This document shows positions 58,555 through 64,000 of a DNA stretch of 64,000 bases, piece after piece. The notes under the pieces were generated by a model that worked only from the letters and a program-made list of their open reading frames with translations, searched no databases and was not told the origin of the DNA. Made by a program: the position numbers and the translations under genes. This DNA is from Cichorium intybus (lineage: Eukaryota; Streptophyta; Magnoliopsida; Asterales; Asteraceae). The DNA lies in assembly GCA_023525715.1 (NCBI GenBank), contig CM042010.1, positions 60,515,729-60,579,728 of the forward strand, given 5' to 3'. Numbering within the stretch: the first letter of the stretch is position 1; the number at the start of each line of letters is the position of its first letter.

Positions 58555-59790
58555 GGGTTACAGGCAAGAGCCACCTAGATTTTGACAAGGCATTTGACTC
58601 CATTAATTGGGAGTACCTAGACTCGGTGCTTGATCAAATGGGTTTTGGATATAGATGGCGGAGATGGATTCACGGTTGCCGTTCTTCCTCGAGAGCTTAT
58701 GTTTTGGTCAACGGTACGCCCACAAAGGAATTTAGTATCTCGAAAGGAGTAAGACAGGGGGACCCCCTATCGGCGTTCTTGTTTATAATAGCGATGGAAG
58801 GAATCAATGTAGCCATGACGGAGGCTAAAGAGAAGGGTATTTTTCGGGTATTAAGATTCCAAATAATGGACCGTGTATATCACATCTGTTGTATGCGGAC
58901 GACGCCCTGTTTATTGGTGACTGGTCTCGTGCGAATCTCAAAAACCTTGCTAGAATCCTAAGATGTTTTCACGTTACATCGGGTTTAAAGGTGAACTTCA
59001 AAAAATCTCAAGTATTTGGTAACAATGTACCAAGTGATGAGGTTAGTAATTGGGCCAACATTTTGGGATGTGGCGCGGGGATCTTGCATTTCAAGTATCT
59101 TGGTGTTCCGATTGGTGCCAACATGAACTTGCACCGTAATTGGAAACCGATCATGGATAGATTCAAAAGTAAACTTTCCACTTGGAAATCTCGGAGTCTG
59201 TCCTTCGGTGGGAAGATTACCCTCATCCAAGCTGTTCTTGGCAGTCTTCCCACCTACTTCTTATCTCTTTTTAAAAGCTCCGATTGGTGTTCTTAATGAT
59301 CTTGAAAAGATACGTCGAGACTTTCTTTGGGGAGGAGATGCAGAAATTTATGCAAAAATTAGATGGATCTCATGGAATAAAATTGTTGAATCAAAAGATC
59401 ATGGTGGTTTAGGAGTTGGATCTCTTAGAGCACTAAACATTGGGTTAATGCTAAAGTGGTGGTGGCGACTAAGAAAAGAACCCAACCTGCTATGGTGCCT
59501 AGTCATAAGTGGTATTCATGGTCTGAGTAATAAACCCGCACACTTATGGTCTAACAATATGATACCTGGTGTTTGGAATAACATAGTGAGAACCGGTGAT
59601 GAATTAAGCAAGTTTGGAATTAACAGTAAAGATGTGGTGAAAAAGGAAGTTAGATCGGGCAACAGCACCTTTTTTGGCTGGATGATTGGACAGGGACCGG
59701 CATATTTAAGGATAAATTTCCTTATCTATACCGTCTTGATAAGAACAAATGATGTACAGTTTCAATTAGAATCGGTAATTCGGGTATGAC
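58555..59790 (+). pseudogene. LINE reverse transcriptase, frameshifted
   Basis: RVT_1 blocks in order: LDFDKAFDSINWEYL, KGVRQGDPLSAFLF, the catalytic YADDALF (near 58892), then SGLKVNFKKSQ, FKYLGVPIGANM and SFGGKITLIQ. Frameshifts near 58847 (one G lost) and 59273, a later shift near 59700 and a TGA near 59750 break the frame. Continues as FLWGGDAEIY and the thumb-like region typical of plant L1 elements. Confidence 0.9.
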
Positions 59791-60484
59791 CTGGGATTGG
59801 AAGCGAGGTGTTGACCCTGGACAAGAGTATAACGAGCTGCAAGAACTGATGCAATGTATAGGTGACCTCCGCTCAAGTACAGGCTCAGATTTCTGGTCGT
59901 GTGAATTTGCCCCTGATGGAAGGTTTTCGGTGGCAGCAGTGAGGGAGTTAATTGATATTCCAGAAGTACAAAATGGTGGTGCTAAATTTCTATGGATTAA
60001 GGAAGTTCCTAAAAAGGTGGGGTGTTTCGTTTGGAGAGCTAAGTATGGGAGGATTCCGTCGGCTGAAGGATTGATAAAACACGATGTTCATCTTCAATCA
60101 TCCATTTGCAGTCGGTGTTCAATGGATATTGAGTCGGTAGAACATATTTTCATGCATTGTAGATTCTCTCGGGAGGTTTTTGAATGTATATGGCGATGGT
60201 GCAATCTGGGCCAATTTAGTTTTCAGTTGATTCATGATCTTCTCGATTTTATTGCATCTTGGGGTCGCTGTCCCAAGAGGAGAAGAATACTTGGTAGCAT
60301 ATGCTACGGGGCGATATGGCACATATGGAAGGCGAGGAATGCTAAGGTATTTGAGAATAGAGTCATCCCGGTGAATGCAATCATTAAAGAAACTCAATCG
60401 GTAGTTCTCTCTTGGATTCAATGGAGGAGTAGCATCTTTAAGATTGACAAGGACCGGTGGTTTACTGATCCTTTGGCGAGTTAA
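59786..60484 (+). pseudogene. LINE C-terminal region with RT zinc-binding domain
   Basis: Open from 59786 to 60484. Carries the zf-RVT domain: KVGCFVWRAKYGRIPSAE followed by CSRCSMDIESVEHIFMHC, with the Cys/His pattern normal for the family, and IWKARNAKVFEN near the end. It is the last coding part of the element before the 3' UTR. Confidence 0.9.
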
Positions 60485-60649
60485 TTTAGCCTAGTTTTTT
60501 TCTTGTGTTAATGATGATGTATTTTGCTTCTCTTTGCTTTTGACGTTGGCTGTATTTTGGTTCGTCTAGCTCCTTGCTAGGTTGGCCTTGTTTTGCTTCT
60601 CTTTTTATATAATCTATTCGCCGGTTCTAAAAAAAAATACGAAAGGCTT

Positions 60650-61425
<776 letters not shown>

Positions 61426-61465
61426 GTTACTTTATTATGTATATAACGTATATATACAATACCAA

Positions 61466-61725
61466 CCACCCATCACAGGTTTTGCTTATTTGTTTCGAGT
61501 TCGGAAAACTAAACTTTCTAATTACTGGGTGATGATTAAAATTCAAAGGCTTATATATTTCTTCAGTGTCAACTTTTCAAAATCATATTAGTACCACCCA
61601 TCACAGTTTTGCTTATTTGTTTTGAGTTCGGAAAACTAAACTTTCTAATTACTGGGTGATGATTAAAATTCAAAGGCTTATATAGTTCTTCCTTCAAGTG
61701 TCAAACTTTTCAAAATCATATTAGT
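61466..61725. repeat. 128-bp tandem duplication
   Basis: CCACCCATCACAG starts at 61466 and 61594; copies share GTTCGGAAAACTAAAC and GGGTGATGATTAAAA with few differences. Confidence 0.93.
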
Positions 61726-62448
61726 CTAATTTTTTTTGTAAATACTATTTCCAACATGTACCAACCAAATTTGTTGGTAGCCAAATAAGTTCATACCAAA
61801 TATACTTGGTATGGTACTGGTAGCCAAACTTCTCTAGCAACTATAGTTGGTATGGTATACGGTTTGTCGAAAAAATATCTGATATCGTACCATGTTCACC
61901 GCTAAATTAACTCATGCTCAAACCGTTCTCTTGGCGATGGCATCAATAAAGTGGAATATTGTTAAACAACGTAATATTTTAAAAAAGTTTTACAAAATAA
62001 GGTTTCATCAAATAATTTGAATAAAAAATACCGTTCTAAATGCGTTTTCATTGTTTTCATATATTATTTTTGTACAGAGTCTTGTAATTTGCGATTTTGT
62101 GGTTTCAAAGTTGCGAAAAAAAAAAAGGAAAAAAGAAACTAACATTAAGTACTTGGGGACACCACGTTTTCGTAGACATGAATAATTTTCGCATGCTACT
62201 ATTGATTTTTCACAGGCAAGGTAGACCAAAACGACGTCATTTAATGCATCTAGGGAGATTTTTGCATCTCATGGGGATTTCGCAAAGACATGGCCTACGA
62301 AAATCATGAATATTTTGTTTAGGTTTTTTTTTTTTTTTTTTTGCCTCATTTAAAAAACCCCTTGAATAATTAGTTTAATCAGTGATTTCTCAATAAATTA
62401 TACAATAAATATATATACTTTTGATCAACAGTTATTGTTAGGAAATAG
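61726..62448. other. Intergenic
   Basis: No gene. A GGTAGCCAAA/TTGGTATGGTA-rich patch at 61770-61870 has many short inverted words. A run of about 18 T lies near 62324-62341. Confidence 0.4.
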
Positions 62449-62652
62449 TAGGGGTGAGCATAATAATCGAAAAACCGAACCATAACCAATATAATCAATA
62501 TAACCGAACCATTAAAACGGAACCACTACTAAAAAAGGTGGTGCGGTTTATGATTTTTATTAACCGAATCATAATGGTTCGGTTTTGGTTTTTCAGTAAA
62601 ACCGAACCGTATATAACCGAATCGAACCAATTAATAAATATATATTTGAAAA

Positions 62653-62733
<81 letters not shown>

Positions 62734-63388
62734 TATAAATTCTTAATCTAATCCTTAAAATTTTTTAAATCAATGCTCAGTACATTCTAATTAGGAAACT
62801 AATAAGTTTATAAAAACTAAAAGTAACTAATTTGAGTATAATATTAAAGGTAAAATTTCAGTCTTGAAAAATAAAAATAAAAACACTAGAAATTTTTAAG
62901 TAACATTCCAGTATCATTTAAACGATTCACTAATGTTATTGTGGAAAGGATGATAATAAAAAGGGAATATGGTTCCTTTTTGTAATAAAAAAATAATATC
63001 ATATGATAAATGTAATAAAATTTTAAAAGTAAATCAAATCTTTTTTTAGCGTTTGCATGGATTTTAGTATGGATTTTAGTGTATACTTATAAAATAATAA
63101 AAAGTTGATATTTTTTTAAAAGTTAATATCATTATTTTGACTTTTGAGACAATTTAACTTCTAAATTCATACAAAGCATAGAAAGTTATAGATAAACGAA
63201 CTTTAAAATTTTATATAATTATGGTTAACCATTATTAACCATTAACCAAAACCATTAACCGATTAAAACCGTTAACCATAACCAATATTAACCATAACCA
63301 ATGGCTACTAAAATGCATTAACCGATTGTAATGGTTATGGTTCAGTTTTGGCCACTAACCGAACCAAACCGCCCCATTCTCTCCCCTA
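62449..63388. mobile_element. Non-autonomous hAT-type element (MITE), 940 bp
   Basis: Starts TAGGGGTGAGCA and ends TCTCCCCTA, with identical 8-bp duplications GGAAATAG at 62441-62448 and 63389-63396, the hAT signature. Subterminal regions are rich in AACCGAACC/AACCATAACC words in both orientations. No coding capacity. Confidence 0.9.
62660..62730. repeat. (AT)n tract inside the hAT MITE
   Basis: About 35 AT repeats. Confidence 0.9.
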
Positions 63389-63396
63389 GGAAATAG

Positions 63397-63735
63397 ACCT
63401 AAATCTATAGCCTATTGCCTAGGAATAATAACGAGAATATAAATGCGGAAATATAAACACAAAGTAACGACACAGAGATATACGTGGTTCGGTCCAATAT
63501 AACCTACGTCCACTGGCAGGAGAGAGTATTCTTTATTCCAGAGCTAAATACAGGTGTTACAGAGCATACCTAGATTGCTAGTAAATCGGCCTCCTCTGAC
63601 CAATGACTTCTACTTTGACCACCGACAGCACTAAACCCTAATGACCAGCCTTAATTTTAAATTATAGAATAATTATGTTAAATATATATTTATACGAGAT
63701 TAGATGAGTTAAAAACGTGAGTTAAAACAAAAAGA
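63397..63735. other. Possible fragment of an unidentified dispersed repeat
   Basis: Contains TACGTGGTTCGGTCC followed by CTACGTCCACTGG at about 63482-63520, a combination I associate with dispersed plant repeats. No borders seen; low confidence. Confidence 0.25.
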
Positions 63736-63749
63736 TGAAATTGACCCTT

Positions 63750-63998
63750 AAAGGTCGTGTTGGCTAACCCGGGTCGTGTAAGTGCCTTAGAATATCACGA
63801 AGTGGAAATAAACCAAACCAAACCAAAACCCGGGGCGGGTTTTTAAACCCGGGTCGAGTTAGGCTGAAACCCGGATCGAGTTATGAGGGCCGGGTCGGGT
63901 TCCGTCAGGAAAAAAAGAAAAGGGTTTAGCGTAAACCCGAGTCGGGGTGTCAAACCAGGGTCGGGCTGCGGGGTTGAGCCCGGGTCGGGCTGTCGAAC
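63750..63998. repeat. Degenerate CCCGGGTCG-rich tract
   Basis: Variants of AACCCGGGTCG and GGGTCGGG recur every 15-30 bp to the window end, strongly GC- and CpG-rich compared with the flank. The array probably continues past the window. Confidence 0.6.
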
Positions 63999-64000
63999 AC

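Larger units (their letters stand above)
58555..60636 (+). mobile_element. L1-like LINE, 5'-truncated
   Basis: ATACGAAAGGCTT flanks the element on both sides (58542-58554 and 60637-60649), a 13-bp target duplication. The 3' end is a short A run after GGTTCT. The sequence starts inside the RT domain, so the 5' end, endonuclease and N-terminal part are missing, as is usual for LINE copies. Confidence 0.93.

Noticed and set aside
63482..63520. Named repeat family for the GTGGTTCGG segment
   Set aside because: The motif is familiar from plant repeats, but I see no borders, LTR tips or duplication here, so no element call is made.

Overview
The window is repeat-dense DNA from a plant nuclear genome, most likely a eudicot. 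The evidence is spliced CACTA transposase genes, Ty1/copia elements primed by initiator tRNA-Met, Athila-type Ty3/gypsy elements primed by tRNA-Asp, a MULE, a hAT-type MITE and an L1-like LINE, all in AT-rich sequence. I lean to Asteraceae on general resemblance only. I see no confident single-copy host gene; nearly everything is mobile DNA.

1-16852: the right-hand 16.9 kb of a large CACTA (En/Spm) transposon. It has an exact 258-bp tandem array inside the missing left end, a ten-exon accessory transposase gene on the minus strand, a 30-bp minisatellite and a 111-bp repeat. A block of four small non-transposase genes follows (three helical proteins and one GRF zinc finger membrane protein), then a decayed tnp2 gene on the plus strand, the right subterminal repeats and a TACTAGTG terminus. 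The CACTA sits inside an Athila-type element (D, 16853-19620). D's LTR carries a polypurine tract on one side and a primer binding site on the other, the mark of tandem elements sharing an LTR. A copia LTR facing left (E) follows.

22726-51507: a four-element nest. Copia C (plus strand) is outermost. Copia A (minus, 25077-48487), of a related family, sits in C's gag. Two younger elements sit in A: Athila-like G (minus, 27456-35910, TSD GGAAT) in A's reverse transcriptase gene, and copia B (plus, 37883-45220, TSD ACTGT) between A's protease and integrase. G has gag-protease and the Athila ORF1 but no RT, RNase H or integrase. B has two identical 643-bp LTRs around a badly decayed coding region.

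51508-64000: intergenic sequence with a deleted MULE (9-bp TSD), a 5'-truncated LINE (13-bp TSD), a hAT-type MITE (8-bp TSD), several local tandem duplications and microsatellites.

The most interesting signals are: (1) a CpG-rich 11-mer, 11-nt gap, 11-mer motif found in LTRs and leaders of unrelated gypsy and copia elements; (2) paired hairpins with covarying stems and a constant 22-nt loop in the leaders of copia A and C; (3) a splice-acceptor-like YAG directly against the start ATG in five element ORFs; (4) the small-gene cargo of the CACTA; (5) signs that several elements moved in trans.
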